A DNA stretch of 59,685 nucleotides. Origin: Leptospira ellinghausenii (GTDB taxonomy: Bacteria > Spirochaetota > Leptospiria > Leptospirales > Leptospiraceae). Below, piece after piece: positions 20,625 through 30,614 of the stretch. The translations under genes were made by a program, and so were the position numbers. The DNA lies in contig NZ_BFAZ01000004.1 in assembly GCF_003114815.1 (NCBI RefSeq), forward strand, positions 1-59,685, read 5' to 3'. Every line of letters starts with the position of its first letter. Positions within the stretch are counted from its first letter, which is position 1. The notes beneath the pieces are model-generated. The model made no database searches. It saw only the letters and a list, made by a program, of their open reading frames with translations, and had not been told where the DNA came from.

Positions 20625-20672
20625 AAAGTGTCACCCATGTGAGTGATCTAAAGTGTTACCGATGTGCCTTTC
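20625..20672. repeat. Tandem imperfect repeats resembling an insertion-sequence end
   Basis: Two adjacent copies of about 23 bp, AGTGTCACCCATGTG and AGTGTTACCGATGTG plus tails, lie 25 bp apart in the same orientation. Multiple terminal repeats of this kind are typical of IS21-family ends. No transposase is left. The surrounding 20563-20851 stretch otherwise holds no gene. Confidence 0.4.
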
Positions 20673-20851
20673 TGCACAATGAGACATAGTTCTAATGCGA
20701 CATATTGTGTATTATGGGAAGTAAAATATTGCTTCACGTAATCATCTACTCAAAATTCGACAGCAAACGAGGGTGTATTGTCGAATTTTAGAGATAGATT
20801 TTCCTTCCTAATCAATATTAGGTGCTGGAAATGCTGTACGAAAACACAATA

Positions 20852-21373
20852 TCAGTTTCGATTCATTTGTTTTAACTTGTTTGGATCAATTTGATTCTGT
20901 TTCGGATTAAGATTATTCTTCTTCGTATTCTTTACAACTGGGCCTAACTCTTTGTCGGATTCAAACTTCTTGATGAATTGAGTTTGTCTGTTTGGATCAA
21001 TTTTTGAAAACCTTGAATAAGTGTTGATGGCAAGTTTTCGAAGATGAGAGTTTTCATGGCTGTCTTCAATGGTTTTTTCAAGAGCAACTTGGCTTGTAGG
21101 ATTTTGGTACAATTCCATTAAACGAATCGCTCTTGCACGGATGAAAACATAGTTATCTTTGGATTGGGCAATTTTGATCAAATATGGTAAGGGAAGGTCT
21201 ATCACTTTTCCAATTCTTTCTTTGTAAACCTCACCTTCTTCTTGGTGGTGAGAGTTAGAGAGAATCTCTTTGATCTTTAGGTATGTTTGGAGATCTAAAT
21301 CCTCTGCATTGATTGGAAACATAACAAAGATACAGAGACTTAAAATGATGAATGGGAATCGAACTTGTTTCAT
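20852..21373 (-). CDS. Exported small HEAT-repeat-like protein
   Basis: A 173-residue protein with a clear signal peptide (FPFIILSLCIFVMFPINA before ED). The mature part is helical, with HEAT-like units such as YVFIRARAIRLMELYQNPTS and LRKLAINTYSRFSKIDP. The C-terminal 35 residues are Asn/Lys/Gln-rich. Its ATG follows the stop of the metallopeptidase gene with no intervening base, so the two are co-translated. The function is not known; it may be a periplasmic partner of the peptidase. Confidence 0.65.
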   Translation of the reverse strand: MKQVRFPFIILSLCIFVMFPINAEDLDLQTYLKIKEILSNSHHQEEGEVYKERIGKVIDLPLPYLIKIAQSKDNYVFIRARAIRLMELYQNPTSQVALEKTIEDSHENSHLRKLAINTYSRFSKIDPNRQTQFIKKFESDKELGPVVKNTKKNNLNPKQNQIDPNKLKQMNRN

Positions 21374-22747
21374 TTAATATACCAAAGGATTCAATCTAAG
21401 AATCCACCCTTGTTCCGCTGTAATCTCTCCTTGTGTGAAACCAACTGCCCCAGACCAAAACATCATATTCCGCCCGCCTGAATTTGTTCCACTTCCCCCC
21501 AAACATTCATTTAAATCGATAATACCATTGAAATTGATATCATTTGAAATATGACAGGTAGGTGTGTCTCGGAGTGGATCTTTATCGGCGATCGCTCCAT
21601 TATCTCCATATGCTTCTGTGACATGCCAAAGCCCTAAGAAGTGTCCTGCTTCATGAGATAAGGTTTCACCAAGTAATACTTGTTCATCGTAAGTCATCAC
21701 TTCTCCAGGATTGGAATACAATCGATGTGCATCGACAAAGACAACAATCCCTGATTGTTTGGTTCCGAGAATCGTAGCAGGACCTGGAATTCCACCTGAC
21801 ACACCAAGTACGCCACCATATTGGATTTCCTCTCTGACTATAAAAACATTGAGAGCATTCGGTTTGCCCACAAAACTTGTTGTTTGGAACAATCCACCTA
21901 GACTCCCTGGAAATCCAGTCTCGGTTCCAAGATCAAAAATCATATCATAACCAGATAAATCTGCTGATATCACAGACACATTGAGTTTGATTCTGACGGA
22001 TGACTTTGCATAATTTTCTTTCCATCGATTCAAGGCAACTTCGATAGCTTGTTCTGTTTGGATCGGGTATGCTGGCCCATTCCCTCCATTCACAAAGATG
22101 AGATTAACATTCAATTTTTTTTCTGAGTTCCAGAAATAGTTTAATCCACTCGTAGAACTAAGAGCGGTTGAGGTTTGAAAATTGGATTCATCAATCTCCA
22201 ACTTACGACAGGAATTAACAAAGGTAACCTTCGCACCTGAGGGATCTTCGAAATTAAAATCAACTCCCAATGGTTGCGAAGTGTCTACCGTATTGGAAAT
22301 GGAAACGGCAGGACTTGTTGCATACGAAGTATCCTTTGCATAAGGTAACATCGAAGTATGGGTGTTAAAACCGATATAAGTTGCTACGTCTTTATTGAGA
22401 AACCCAGTGCTAGGATTATTTCGATCCAAATACCATAACGGAAATAATCCACCTGGAATCGAATCAAGATTCTCTAATACGACTTGGACCATGGGACGCG
22501 TTTTGTTCAAAGTAACAGGATAAATGGAGGAATATTGGAATACATCTCCATTGGGAGACCAAGCGCCAATCGGAATGGGCTCTATCGATTCCGTTGTCGT
22601 ACACGGGCCAGTGCTGGAATTGAGTAACGAATTGACGAGAAGGAGCGACAAAACATTGTCTGGGATACCTGAGTCGGCTTTCCTTTTGACACAATGAGAG
22701 AGAAAGAGCAGTATAGAAAAAAGAATTAGAATTTTGTACTTTCGCAT
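21374..22747 (-). CDS. Lipoprotein metzincin metallopeptidase
   Basis: A 457-residue lipoprotein with signal ILILFSILLFLSHC and lipidated Cys19. Near residue 365 it has HEAGHFLGLWH, the extended zinc site HExxHxxGxxH of metzincins, and further on a Met-turn candidate (RNMMFWS). The arrangement fits pappalysin/M43-like enzymes, several of which are encoded in Leptospira and cleave host or environmental proteins; the subfamily is inferred. Substrate unknown. It is co-transcribed with the small exported protein that follows directly. The region before residue 200 shows no recognisable domain. Confidence 0.8.
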   Translation of the reverse strand: MRKYKILILFSILLFLSHCVKRKADSGIPDNVLSLLLVNSLLNSSTGPCTTTESIEPIPIGAWSPNGDVFQYSSIYPVTLNKTRPMVQVVLENLDSIPGGLFPLWYLDRNNPSTGFLNKDVATYIGFNTHTSMLPYAKDTSYATSPAVSISNTVDTSQPLGVDFNFEDPSGAKVTFVNSCRKLEIDESNFQTSTALSSTSGLNYFWNSEKKLNVNLIFVNGGNGPAYPIQTEQAIEVALNRWKENYAKSSVRIKLNVSVISADLSGYDMIFDLGTETGFPGSLGGLFQTTSFVGKPNALNVFIVREEIQYGGVLGVSGGIPGPATILGTKQSGIVVFVDAHRLYSNPGEVMTYDEQVLLGETLSHEAGHFLGLWHVTEAYGDNGAIADKDPLRDTPTCHISNDINFNGIIDLNECLGGSGTNSGGRNMMFWSGAVGFTQGEITAEQGWILRLNPLVY

Positions 22748-22855
22748 ATTTAGTTCAACAATTCAAATCGTTGGATTTTTCTGAAATATTCAATTCTTTT
22801 AAACTGGAAACAATTTTTTTGTCATATATCGGCTGTTCCACGCATTAGATTCAAA

Positions 22856-23083
22856 ATGAAAATTTCAGTGAAAGTGAAAGCAAACCAAAAGACTCAAAGC
22901 CTGGAATTTCAATCCGAGACGGAATGCATAGCAAAGTTAAAATCATTGCCAATCAAAGGCAAAGCCAATCAGGAATTAGTTGGTCTTCTAGCAAAACATT
23001 TCGGAGTCACAAAAAAGGATATCGAAATCGTTTCCGGCCATGTTTCCCCTATAAAAATCGTGGAAATCTCCAATTTGGATTGA
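22856..23083 (+). CDS. DUF167/YggU family protein
   Basis: A 75-residue protein matching the whole DUF167 fold: ISVKVKANQK at the start, then AKLKSLPIKGKANQELVGLL, the family hallmark 'P..GKAN..L...LA..F', and KKDIEIVSGHVSPIKIVEI at the end. The biochemical role of the family is not established. It stands alone ahead of the ABC exporter genes, separated by 110 bp. Confidence 0.88.
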   Translation: MKISVKVKANQKTQSLEFQSETECIAKLKSLPIKGKANQELVGLLAKHFGVTKKDIEIVSGHVSPIKIVEISNLD

Positions 23084-23095
23084 TAAGTATCAATC
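23078..23095. terminator. Short perfect hairpin at the end of the DUF167 gene
   Basis: GATTGATA and TATCAATC form a perfect dyad separated by two bases and overlapping the stop codon. There is no immediate T-run, so termination is only a possibility. Confidence 0.3.
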
Positions 23096-23193
23096 ACTCT
23101 CTCCTATCATGTTTCGTTTTTTCTGTTCACAGGATTGTTTTAAAAGTATAATCTGTACAAATTGACAATCCACTCGATTTCTGGAAACATAAG

Positions 23194-23907
23194 ATGAAAC
23201 AGCCTTCACCACTTCTCCAAACCAAAAACCTCGGAAAAACATACCAAGTTGGTGAAGTACCTCTCGTTGCTCTTCATTCGGTCAATGTCGATTTTTTTGA
23301 AGGGGAACTGGTTGTCATGTTAGGAGCCTCAGGGTCTGGCAAATCTACCCTTCTCAATATTTTAGGTGGTTTGGATATCGCAACCACTGGAGAAGTGCTT
23401 TTCCATGGAAACACATTAGCACTCGAGTCAGATGAAGGCCTAACCCTCTACCGAAGGAACCATGTGGGTTTTGTCTTTCAGTTCTATAATTTAATCCCAA
23501 GTTTGACTGCAGAAGAAAACGTAAGACTTGTAACCGATCTATCAAAAAATTCCATGTCACCATTGGAAGCTCTTACTCTTGTGAAATTAAGTGAAAGAAA
23601 AGATCACTTCCCAGCACAACTTTCCGGTGGCGAACAACAACGGGTTGCCATCGCGCGAGCCATTGCCAAAAGACCTGAGCTTTTATTATGCGATGAACCA
23701 ACAGGAGCATTGGATTTTAAAACAGGAAGGATTGTCTTAGAAGCCATTACTGGGATCAACCAAGATTTAGGAACCACAACGGTTGTGATCACCCATAATG
23801 AATCGATCGCTCAAATTGCGGACCGAATCATACTCGTAAAAGACGGAACCATTGTTTCTGACGCGAAGAACAAACACAAAAAATCAGTCTCTGAGGTGAG
23901 TTGGTGA
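23194..23907 (+). CDS. LolD/MacB-type ABC transporter ATP-binding subunit
   Basis: A 237-residue ATPase with Walker [10 protein letters not shown] near residue 43, Q-loop region [11 protein letters not shown], signature [14 protein letters not shown], Walker [13 protein letters not shown] and the switch His in VVITHNE. The '[16 protein letters not shown]' and 'EPTGALD' wording is typical of the LolD/MacB/FtsE class, which powers mechanotransmission rather than direct transport through the membrane. It is followed by an FtsX-type permease and a membrane-fusion protein, so the trio forms a tripartite efflux or export pump. The cargo is unknown. Confidence 0.93.
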   Translation: MKQPSPLLQTKNLGKTYQVGEVPLVALHSVNVDFFEGELVVMLGASGSGKSTLLNILGGLDIATTGEVLFHGNTLALESDEGLTLYRRNHVGFVFQFYNLIPSLTAEENVRLVTDLSKNSMSPLEALTLVKLSERKDHFPAQLSGGEQQRVAIARAIAKRPELLLCDEPTGALDFKTGRIVLEAITGINQDLGTTTVVITHNESIAQIADRIILVKDGTIVSDAKNKHKKSVSEVSW

Positions 23908-26252
23908 TTGGCTCCACTCTCAATTTAAAACTGTTACGAGATCTAAAAACGATCTCTTTACAAGGTTTAACTGTTGGACTTGTCATCGCTGCAGGTCTCA
24001 GTTATTTCTCAGCATCGTGGTCATCCTATTTTTCTTTATTACAAGCCAAGGAACAATTTTACAGCAAACAAAGTTTATGTGATGGGTTTGTGTATTTGAA
24101 TCGTGCTCCCAATTTTTTAGAACGAAAAATTGCAGACCTTCCTGGGATTACCAATTTCGAAACAAGGATTTCAAAAGAAATCGTTTTGGATTTCCCAAGC
24201 GAAGTGTATCCTTCTGCGGCTCAACTTTTATCCTTAACCGATCACATCAATACCATCTATTTAACCAAAGGATCATTACCAAAACAAAACCAAGAAGTGG
24301 TGATCAGCGAAAGTTTTGCCAAAGCAAATGATTTAGAACCTGGAGCAGAACTCTCTACGATCATTGGAGGGAAACGTGTCCTACTTACGGTCACAGGCAT
24401 TGGACTCTCTCCAGAATATGTCTATGTCTTTCGCCCAGGAAACCCTCTCCCTGATGACAAACACTATGGAATCTTCTGGATGAAACGAGAGGCAATCGAA
24501 GCCAATTTTAATTTTGAATCTTCCTTCAATCAGGTGATTTTCCAACTCACAAAAGACCCATTAGATCGAAAAAGAACACTACACGACTTAGATTTAATCC
24601 TGGATGAATACGGTGGCCTTGGTGCCAAAGAACGAAAGTTTTTACCTTCCGAATCCTTTTTAAACGATGAATTTAGACAACTGAGGACAACAGCAGTTTT
24701 CCTTCCTGGAATCTTCCTTGCCATCGCTGCTTTTTTATTACACATCATCTCAAATCGTCTCATCACAAAAGAAAGAGAACAAATCGCAACCTTACGCGCA
24801 TTAGGATACACTGCCTTACAAATTGTTTTCCATTATCTAAAACTCATTTCCTTTATCACTGCAATTAGCAGTATGTTAGGAATTTTCATTGGGTACATTC
24901 TTGGAAACGCGATGACAAACCTATATGGAGAATTTTATAAGTTCCCCCATTTGGTTCCTGTATTCCCACCTCTTTTGATGTTCTTTAGTTTTTTCTTTGG
25001 AATCTTCATTGGAGGGATCGGCACTCTTTTTTCCTTATACAGCATCATCAAACTAGACCCAGCTCAAGCCATGCGCCCTGCTCCACCAGGGAAATATTCC
25101 ATCGCATTTTGGGAATCATGGATCACTGATCTGCAAACCATCCAAAGGATGGTACTCCGAAACTTATTCAAAAGGCCCATGCGGACACTCTTAACGATTC
25201 TTGGATTATCCACATCCATTATGATCATGATCATTGGAAACTTCATCCAAGATACAGTTGGTTCACTTTTGGATTTGCAGTTTAATACCATCCAACGTGA
25301 GTCACTGACATTAACATTTCGGAATCCCATCCATGAGTCTGTTTTATTCGAACTGAAAGAGATGGATGGAGTTTTCCTTGCGGAAGGGCAAAGGTCCATC
25401 CCGATTAAGATGACAAAGGACAGGAAGAGTAAAGACATAGTCCTCACAGGCCTTCCCGATCATTCCGAATTAAGAAAAATTCTCGGACAAGATTTAAAAC
25501 CCTTACAAATCCCAGTTTCTGGAATCATGGTAAACCAAGATTTAGCAAAACGTATGGACATCCATATGGGTGAAACGATACAAATCGAAACTCTTGATGG
25601 AGAAAAAAAGAAATTTTCTGTCCAAGTCACATCCTTTGCCAATGAAATTTTGGGACAAGGTGTATTCATAAGCAAAGAGAATTTAAATCGAATCTTAGAA
25701 GAAGGAAATCTCATCAATATTGCTTTGTTAAAAACGGATCCAAACAAAGACATTGAGTTAATCAAAGAATTTAAAGATGATCCACTCGTCATTGGTCTTT
25801 TTTCCAAAACAGCCATCCTAAAAGGGTTCCAGGAAGTGATGCAGAGATCGTTACAATCTACTTCTGTTATCATTTTGATTTTTACCGTCATCATTTCGAT
25901 TGGTGTGATCTACAATACGGCAATGATCACTCTCTCCGAACGGATTTATGAATTAGGAAGTTTGCGGATCTTAGGATTCACGTTAAAAGAGGTATTTGCC
26001 ATCATTGCTTGGGAATTATCATGGCAAATTCTATGTGCCATTCCCATCGGGTGTTTCTTTGGATACCAAGTGGCAAATTTAATCTTAAATAGTAATGAAA
26101 CAGAAGGATTCAAAATTCCCGCCACGATTTACCCTTCCACATATTATTATTCAATCCTACTTGCTTTAATCACAGCGGGTATTAGCTATTTGATTGTATT
26201 TAGGAAATTAAAAACCATGGATTTATTAAGTGTTTTAAAGGTAAGGGAATAA
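23904..26252 (+). CDS. FtsX/MacB-type ABC permease, duplicated form
   Basis: A large permease (about 782 residues) with two FtsX-like halves. Each has a leading membrane helix, a periplasmic domain and a three-helix FtsX bundle; [19 protein letters not shown], and later [20 protein letters not shown] with [18 protein letters not shown], mark the two bundles. I prefer GTG at 23904, which overlaps the ATPase stop as GTGA, over the TTG at 23901. Duplicated permeases of this type work with LolD-like ATPases to move lipids, peptides or drugs from the inner membrane. It is followed 3 bp later by the fusion protein gene. Confidence 0.9.
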   Translation: MIGSTLNLKLLRDLKTISLQGLTVGLVIAAGLSYFSASWSSYFSLLQAKEQFYSKQSLCDGFVYLNRAPNFLERKIADLPGITNFETRISKEIVLDFPSEVYPSAAQLLSLTDHINTIYLTKGSLPKQNQEVVISESFAKANDLEPGAELSTIIGGKRVLLTVTGIGLSPEYVYVFRPGNPLPDDKHYGIFWMKREAIEANFNFESSFNQVIFQLTKDPLDRKRTLHDLDLILDEYGGLGAKERKFLPSESFLNDEFRQLRTTAVFLPGIFLAIAAFLLHIISNRLITKEREQIATLRALGYTALQIVFHYLKLISFITAISSMLGIFIGYILGNAMTNLYGEFYKFPHLVPVFPPLLMFFSFFFGIFIGGIGTLFSLYSIIKLDPAQAMRPAPPGKYSIAFWESWITDLQTIQRMVLRNLFKRPMRTLLTILGLSTSIMIMIIGNFIQDTVGSLLDLQFNTIQRESLTLTFRNPIHESVLFELKEMDGVFLAEGQRSIPIKMTKDRKSKDIVLTGLPDHSELRKILGQDLKPLQIPVSGIMVNQDLAKRMDIHMGETIQIETLDGEKKKFSVQVTSFANEILGQGVFISKENLNRILEEGNLINIALLKTDPNKDIELIKEFKDDPLVIGLFSKTAILKGFQEVMQRSLQSTSVIILIFTVIISIGVIYNTAMITLSERIYELGSLRILGFTLKEVFAIIAWELSWQILCAIPIGCFFGYQVANLILNSNETEGFKIPATIYPSTYYYSILLALITAGISYLIVFRKLKTMDLLSVLKVRE

Positions 26253-26255
26253 AAG

Positions 26256-27128
26256 ATGCAAATGGATTTCGTAGAAATATTAAAATCTAAGAATGCAAAG
26301 ATTGGGATTGGAGTATTATTGCTTGTTGGTTTCTCCTTCTTAATTTTACGCAAGAATCCCAAACCAGTTGAGATCTCAAAAGTATCCAAAGGAACGTACC
26401 AACAAATCCTTTCCGTCCAAGGGAAATCAAAGATCAAAGAATTATATACTGTGTATTCGCCTGTGAATGGGGTGATGCGAAGGGTAGAACTCCATGCGGG
26501 TGACCAAGTGAGGAAAGGTATGACCCTACTCACTGTCGATTGGGACATTGTCAAAACTGTGAAAGCCAATACGAATGGCCAAATTTTAAAAGTATACAGA
26601 GAGAGTGCTGGTCCCGTTGCCATGGAGGAAAGAATCTTAGAGTATGGCGATCTTTCCAAACTAGAAATCATAGCCTATATCTTAACGGAAGACATGCCAG
26701 AACTGACATTAGGTGATCCTGTGAATCTGTCTGGATTTGGCGAACAAATCTTAAAAGGGGAAATCGCAAACATTGAACCCGCAGCCATTACAAAGGTATC
26801 TTCTCTTGGAGTGGAAGAACAAAGAGTTCCTATATCGATCGCATTTGATCCTCCGAGTGGAATGGGTGATGGTTATGAATTAGAGTGTAAGATCATTCTC
26901 TTCGAAAAACCAAACTCCATTCTCATACCAAGTTCAGCACTCTTCCGCCAAGATGACAAATGGGCGGTGTATACAGTTGAGAAGAAAAAAGCAAAATTAC
27001 GATTTGTAAACGTAGAAAACCAAAGTGAAGGGATTAGTCTCATCAACGATGGTTTGAAGGAAGGAGAATCCATCATTTTGTATCCAGGTGATGGAATCTC
27101 TGATGGTACAAAGGTTGTCGCGGAGTAA
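26256..27128 (+). CDS. Membrane-fusion (HlyD/MacA-type) subunit of the ABC exporter
   Basis: A 290-residue periplasmic adaptor with one N-terminal membrane anchor (IGIGVLLLVGFSFLIL). A split lipoyl-like domain is visible in SPVNGVMRRVELHAGDQVRKG with its second half at ANTNGQILKVYRESAGPVA. A beta-barrel region (ILTEDMPELTLGDPVNLSG) and a membrane-proximal domain (ILIPSSALFRQDDKWAVYTV) follow. The usual long coiled-coil hairpin is lacking, as in the shorter fusion proteins of LolD-type pumps. It completes the three-gene ABC unit, and no outer-membrane channel gene lies nearby. Confidence 0.88.
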   Translation: MQMDFVEILKSKNAKIGIGVLLLVGFSFLILRKNPKPVEISKVSKGTYQQILSVQGKSKIKELYTVYSPVNGVMRRVELHAGDQVRKGMTLLTVDWDIVKTVKANTNGQILKVYRESAGPVAMEERILEYGDLSKLEIIAYILTEDMPELTLGDPVNLSGFGEQILKGEIANIEPAAITKVSSLGVEEQRVPISIAFDPPSGMGDGYELECKIILFEKPNSILIPSSALFRQDDKWAVYTVEKKKAKLRFVNVENQSEGISLINDGLKEGESIILYPGDGISDGTKVVAE

Positions 27129-27131
27129 CGC

Positions 27132-28910
27132 TTATTTGCCTTTGGGAAGAGTGAAGTAAAATTTAGATCCCTTCCCTACTTCACTCTCCACAAAAATTTT
27201 CCCATGGTTTTTTTCGATAAATTCCTTACAAAGGATCAAACCAAGAGTTGTGCCTCTTTCGCCTAAGGTTCCTGGCATACTTTTTTGTTTGGCATCAATT
27301 TGAAAAAACGTACTTCGAATTTCATCTGATATTCCTGTCCCAAAATCTTCTACTTGAATGGATACATTTCCATCCTTTGGTTCTGCGGTGATCTTTACTT
27401 CCCCACCAACATGAGAATACTTAATCGCATTAGAAACTAAATTTCTTAATATCGTTTCTAACATATTCTCATCAGCAAAAACATAAATATCATGCCCAAC
27501 TAAATTCTGAACCCGAATCCCTTTATTTGATGTCATAAAGGTAAAGTAAGAGATAACAGTATCCACCGACGTTTTCACGGATACATTCTCTGGTAAAAAT
27601 GATATCTCATTGGTTTGAGACCTAGCCCAAGTTAATAAATTTTCAAGTAAGGCATACACTTCACCTGAGGATTGGTATAAAATATTCAGATCATTTCGCA
27701 TTCGTTTGGGAGACCTGGTTTCCATATCTTCCAATATCATGCCAATGAATGTATTCATCCCACCGATAGGACCCTTTAGATCATGAGATATGATGGAGAA
27801 AAATTTATCTTTTGTTTGGTTTAATAATTGTAGTTCCTTAAAATAACGATTCATCTCCTCTTCTGATTTTTTCCTGCCATCAATATCTCGAGAGACACCG
27901 AGTAATTCTATTTCTGAGTTTTGGTTCTTTTGAAAGACGGTATTTGCTTCAATCCAAATCGTAGATCCATCCTTTCGCACTAACTCAAGCTCGTAGGCAT
28001 AAGGGATTTTCATACTGGAAGTACGAAAATCATTCATCCGTGGGATTAACAATTCCTTCAATTGCAAATAAGAATCTTGTGTATATGCATTCGATAGGTG
28101 GTGATCCGATGCTTCCTGAATGGAATACCCTGTCACTTGCGTAATGGAAGGACTGACATACGTAAACTTTTCTAAATCAAAATTCCATACCCAAATGATA
28201 TCAGTCGAATTTTCGGCGAGCGATTTGTATATCTCTTCATCTTGGATTTGTCCTTTGATAAAGATATCAATGCACATTAATAAAAAACCAAATGTAATCA
28301 GGACAGAGATAATATAAAAAAATAAATAGGTAATGTCTTGGATTGGCCCTTTCCCAAATGCAATTTGAGTGACGGAGACTTCCGTAAAAGTATAAACAAG
28401 AACTCGGCCAAAAAGAAATAAACCGCTAAAGAGGAAAAAATAAAATATAAAATTCCCTGTTAGTCGTTGTCTTTTGTTCTCAACATAGATCGTTTTTGCT
28501 GTGAGAAAAAAATAAACGCTCGGAAAGAAAGAAAGAATCGAGATCCGGTATTGTGGCGGGAATGTTGAAAACTGATAGAGTACCAGTGTTCCAAACAGTA
28601 CTGCCGCAATGAAGATTCCTACTTTCCAATTCGCTTTTTTCCCAAATAAATTCACAATGATAACATGATAAGACACAATCGATAAGAATATGAAGGTATT
28701 ACCAAAACTAATGGATACCCAATCAGGGACTTGGCCCCGAAGAGCGCCCATGACAATCCAGCCAAAACCTTGCAACAATGTCGCAAGGGACCAAGCTTTC
28801 ACCATCCTGAGTTTTTTAAAATAATAACCCGAAGCAAACCATAGGCCAGCGGACATCAAAAGACATCCGACAATATTGATAAAAACAACGGTTCTTGGAT
28901 CTAAATTCAT
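27132..28910 (-). CDS. Membrane sensor histidine kinase with PAS domain
   Basis: The N-terminus has several membrane helices (about residues 5-235, seven or eight segments), then a PAS domain (STDIIWVWNFDLEKFTYVSP ... IWIEANTVFQKNQ) and a HisKA domain with FFSIISHDLKGPIGGM, where the His is the phospho-acceptor. The ATPase domain has NLVSNAIKYSH (N box), VEDFGTGISDE (G1) and GTTLGLILCKEF (G2). I chose the ATG at 28910 because the residues in front of it in the longer frame (start 28967) do not extend a membrane helix. No response-regulator gene is adjacent, so its partner is unknown. Confidence 0.88.
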   Translation of the reverse strand: MNLDPRTVVFINIVGCLLMSAGLWFASGYYFKKLRMVKAWSLATLLQGFGWIVMGALRGQVPDWVSISFGNTFIFLSIVSYHVIIVNLFGKKANWKVGIFIAAVLFGTLVLYQFSTFPPQYRISILSFFPSVYFFLTAKTIYVENKRQRLTGNFIFYFFLFSGLFLFGRVLVYTFTEVSVTQIAFGKGPIQDITYLFFYIISVLITFGFLLMCIDIFIKGQIQDEEIYKSLAENSTDIIWVWNFDLEKFTYVSPSITQVTGYSIQEASDHHLSNAYTQDSYLQLKELLIPRMNDFRTSSMKIPYAYELELVRKDGSTIWIEANTVFQKNQNSEIELLGVSRDIDGRKKSEEEMNRYFKELQLLNQTKDKFFSIISHDLKGPIGGMNTFIGMILEDMETRSPKRMRNDLNILYQSSGEVYALLENLLTWARSQTNEISFLPENVSVKTSVDTVISYFTFMTSNKGIRVQNLVGHDIYVFADENMLETILRNLVSNAIKYSHVGGEVKITAEPKDGNVSIQVEDFGTGISDEIRSTFFQIDAKQKSMPGTLGERGTTLGLILCKEFIEKNHGKIFVESEVGKGSKFYFTLPKGK

Positions 28911-29052
28911 GAAGTGCGAAAGGATAACGAGTATTTGTACAGAAAATTGATAAGAGGCGAAACGCAACTCATTTTAAAGACCAAGCAGATAATCTGTGTG
29001 ATTCAGAATGATTCCAATCTAGTAGTTCCACTAAGGATAGTGCGAAACCAAT

Positions 29053-29607
29053 TTAAGTCAAACGAGTGTTATAAAACAAACGATGGAAGAGTATTGTAAG
29101 TGATTCTCTAAATTGCTCTGTTTGGTTCTCTTTTGTTCTACCCTTCAATCGTTTACGTGGCTTGTTGGAAACAGATAGTGCGTTCCCATGAATGAAATCA
29201 ACCAAAATGTCCCTGGTGAGTTCTGGATCTTCGTAGGGACTTGAGGCTTGGATCAAATCTAAAATCAAATCATTTAAGATTTTGACTGCCGGGTATTCCT
29301 CGTTTGGACTTTGGATCAGGTATAAAGACAAATCAATGTATTGGATAAAAAAGGATCTATACTCTATAAGCACTGATTCCAATTTTTCTTTCTCTTTCGC
29401 TTTTGTTTCCTCCAATTGTAATCCCTCATAAAATTTGCGAAAGACTACATCCACAAGCTCGGCCAAAAGTTGGTCTTTATTTTTGAAGTAATAGTATATC
29501 GTCATCGGATCGATTGCTAATGTTTCTGCGAGTTTCCGCATGCTGAAGGATTTTAATCCTTCTTTTTTTAGCAAACGCAAGGCCTGATTTGTGATTTTTT
29601 CTTTCAT
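29053..29607 (-). CDS. TetR-family regulator
   Basis: A 184-residue TetR protein. The HTH lies at about 20-45 (KSFSMRKLAETLAIDPMTIYYYFKNKDQL), and the rest is the helical ligand and dimer domain. It is divergent from the RibD/DHFR-like gene at 29636. A 19-bp palindrome fills the 28-bp gap between the two starts, so it probably represses both itself and the reductase. Confidence 0.92.
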   Translation of the reverse strand: MKEKITNQALRLLKKEGLKSFSMRKLAETLAIDPMTIYYYFKNKDQLLAELVDVVFRKFYEGLQLEETKAKEKEKLESVLIEYRSFFIQYIDLSLYLIQSPNEEYPAVKILNDLILDLIQASSPYEDPELTRDILVDFIHGNALSVSNKPRKRLKGRTKENQTEQFRESLTILFHRLFYNTRLT

Positions 29608-29616
29608 TTTCTGATA

Positions 29617-29635
29617 ATTTCTACAGTGTAGAAAT
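29617..29635. promoter_or_regulatory. Probable TetR operator palindrome
   Basis: ATTTCTACA-G-TGTAGAAAT is a perfect 9-bp dyad around a single central base. It lies exactly between the two divergent start codons (29607 and 29636) and overlaps a GATAAT -10-like box at 29613-29618. The rightward transcript would be nearly leaderless. Confidence 0.75.
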
Positions 29636-30172
29636 ATGATATCATTAAAAGCATATATTGCAACTAGCCTAGACGGATTGATTGCAAAAAAAGATGGATC
29701 GGTCGACTGGCTTCACTCGGAAAAATACCATCTGGAAAATGAAGACTTCGGATACGAAAAGTTTATGAAATCCATCGATTGTATCGTGATGGGCAGGATT
29801 ACGTTTGAAACTGTTTTACAGTTCGAACCCTATCCCTTCGAAAACGTACCTGTCATCGTGGTATCAAACAATCCAAACTACCAAATCGAATCGAAACACC
29901 AGATTTCAGTCTTCACACACTCGTTACGAGAACTCATTCCTTTTCTCGAATCGAATCAGTACCAAAATGTCTATGTGGATGGTGGGAAACTCATCCAATC
30001 GTTTCTGAACGAATCCCTATTGGATGAAATCACAATCACACAAATTCCCATCCTTCTTGGGAGTGGGATTCCACTCTTTGGTGGGACTGACAAAGAGATT
30101 GATCTTAAACATAGAAAAACACAAACCTTTCCCAATGGATTTGTCCAAACTGAATATGAGATTGCGAAATAA
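29636..30172 (+). CDS. RibD C-terminal/dihydrofolate-reductase-like reductase
   Basis: A 178-residue protein covering one RibD_C/DHFR-like domain: YIATSLDGLIAKKDGSVDWL at the N-terminus, IVMGRITFETVLQF in the middle, NVYVDGGKLIQSFLNESLLD and ITQIPILLGSGIPLFG at the C-terminus. Such stand-alone proteins are NADPH-dependent reductases of unknown substrate, often named YyaP/YqjY-like. It is divergent from a TetR gene with a shared operator, which suggests induction by a small molecule. Not a canonical folate-pathway DHFR. Confidence 0.88.
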   Translation: MISLKAYIATSLDGLIAKKDGSVDWLHSEKYHLENEDFGYEKFMKSIDCIVMGRITFETVLQFEPYPFENVPVIVVSNNPNYQIESKHQISVFTHSLRELIPFLESNQYQNVYVDGGKLIQSFLNESLLDEITITQIPILLGSGIPLFGGTDKEIDLKHRKTQTFPNGFVQTEYEIAK

Positions 30173-30266
30173 GGAATGTTATATGAACATCCGGTTAAGT
30201 TAGCGTTAAAAATGAAAATTCCTAATTTAAGACGACAAAGAAAGGCAATTTCTAAAAGAAAATCAT

Positions 30267-30295
30267 TTGACAAAAGAGGTCACAATGGTCACAAT
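30267..30295 (+). promoter_or_regulatory. Promoter with tandem operator repeats for the Phd-PIN module
   Basis: TTGACA at 30267-30272 and CACAAT at 30290-30295 are spaced by 17 bp. Two adjacent GGTCACAAT copies (30278-30295) overlap the -10 region, a plausible antitoxin operator 8 bp before the start. Confidence 0.55.
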
Positions 30296-30303
30296 TTTAA
30301 ATT

Positions 30304-30609
30304 ATGATATCGGTCGGAATACGCGAATTAAAATCTCATCTTAGCCAATATATCGAATTAGTTAAAAATGGCGAAAATGTGCTCATTACAGAGCACAACA
30401 GAGTTGTTGCAGAACTCAAATATCCTGAAAAAGAAAACTCCGACAAAAATATACAAAAAATTCTGAATCAACTTACAAGCGAAGGAAAATTAATACCTGC
30501 TAAACGAAAATCCACACAAATTAGTAAAATTCAAAAACAAAACCTAAATCAAAAAAAACTAGGTGATTGGTGGGCCTTATACCAAGACTCAAAAGAAGAT
30601 AAGTTTTAA
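30304..30609 (+). CDS. Phd/YefM-type antitoxin
   Basis: A 101-residue antitoxin. The N-terminal half fits the Phd/YefM fold (SVGIRELKSHLSQYIELVKNGENVLITEHNRVVAELKYP), which binds DNA and autoregulates the operon. The C-terminal half is charged and disordered-looking and should wrap the toxin. The toxin gene starts 5 bp downstream. Confidence 0.9.
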   Translation: MISVGIRELKSHLSQYIELVKNGENVLITEHNRVVAELKYPEKENSDKNIQKILNQLTSEGKLIPAKRKSTQISKIQKQNLNQKKLGDWWALYQDSKEDKF

Positions 30610-30614
30610 TATAG

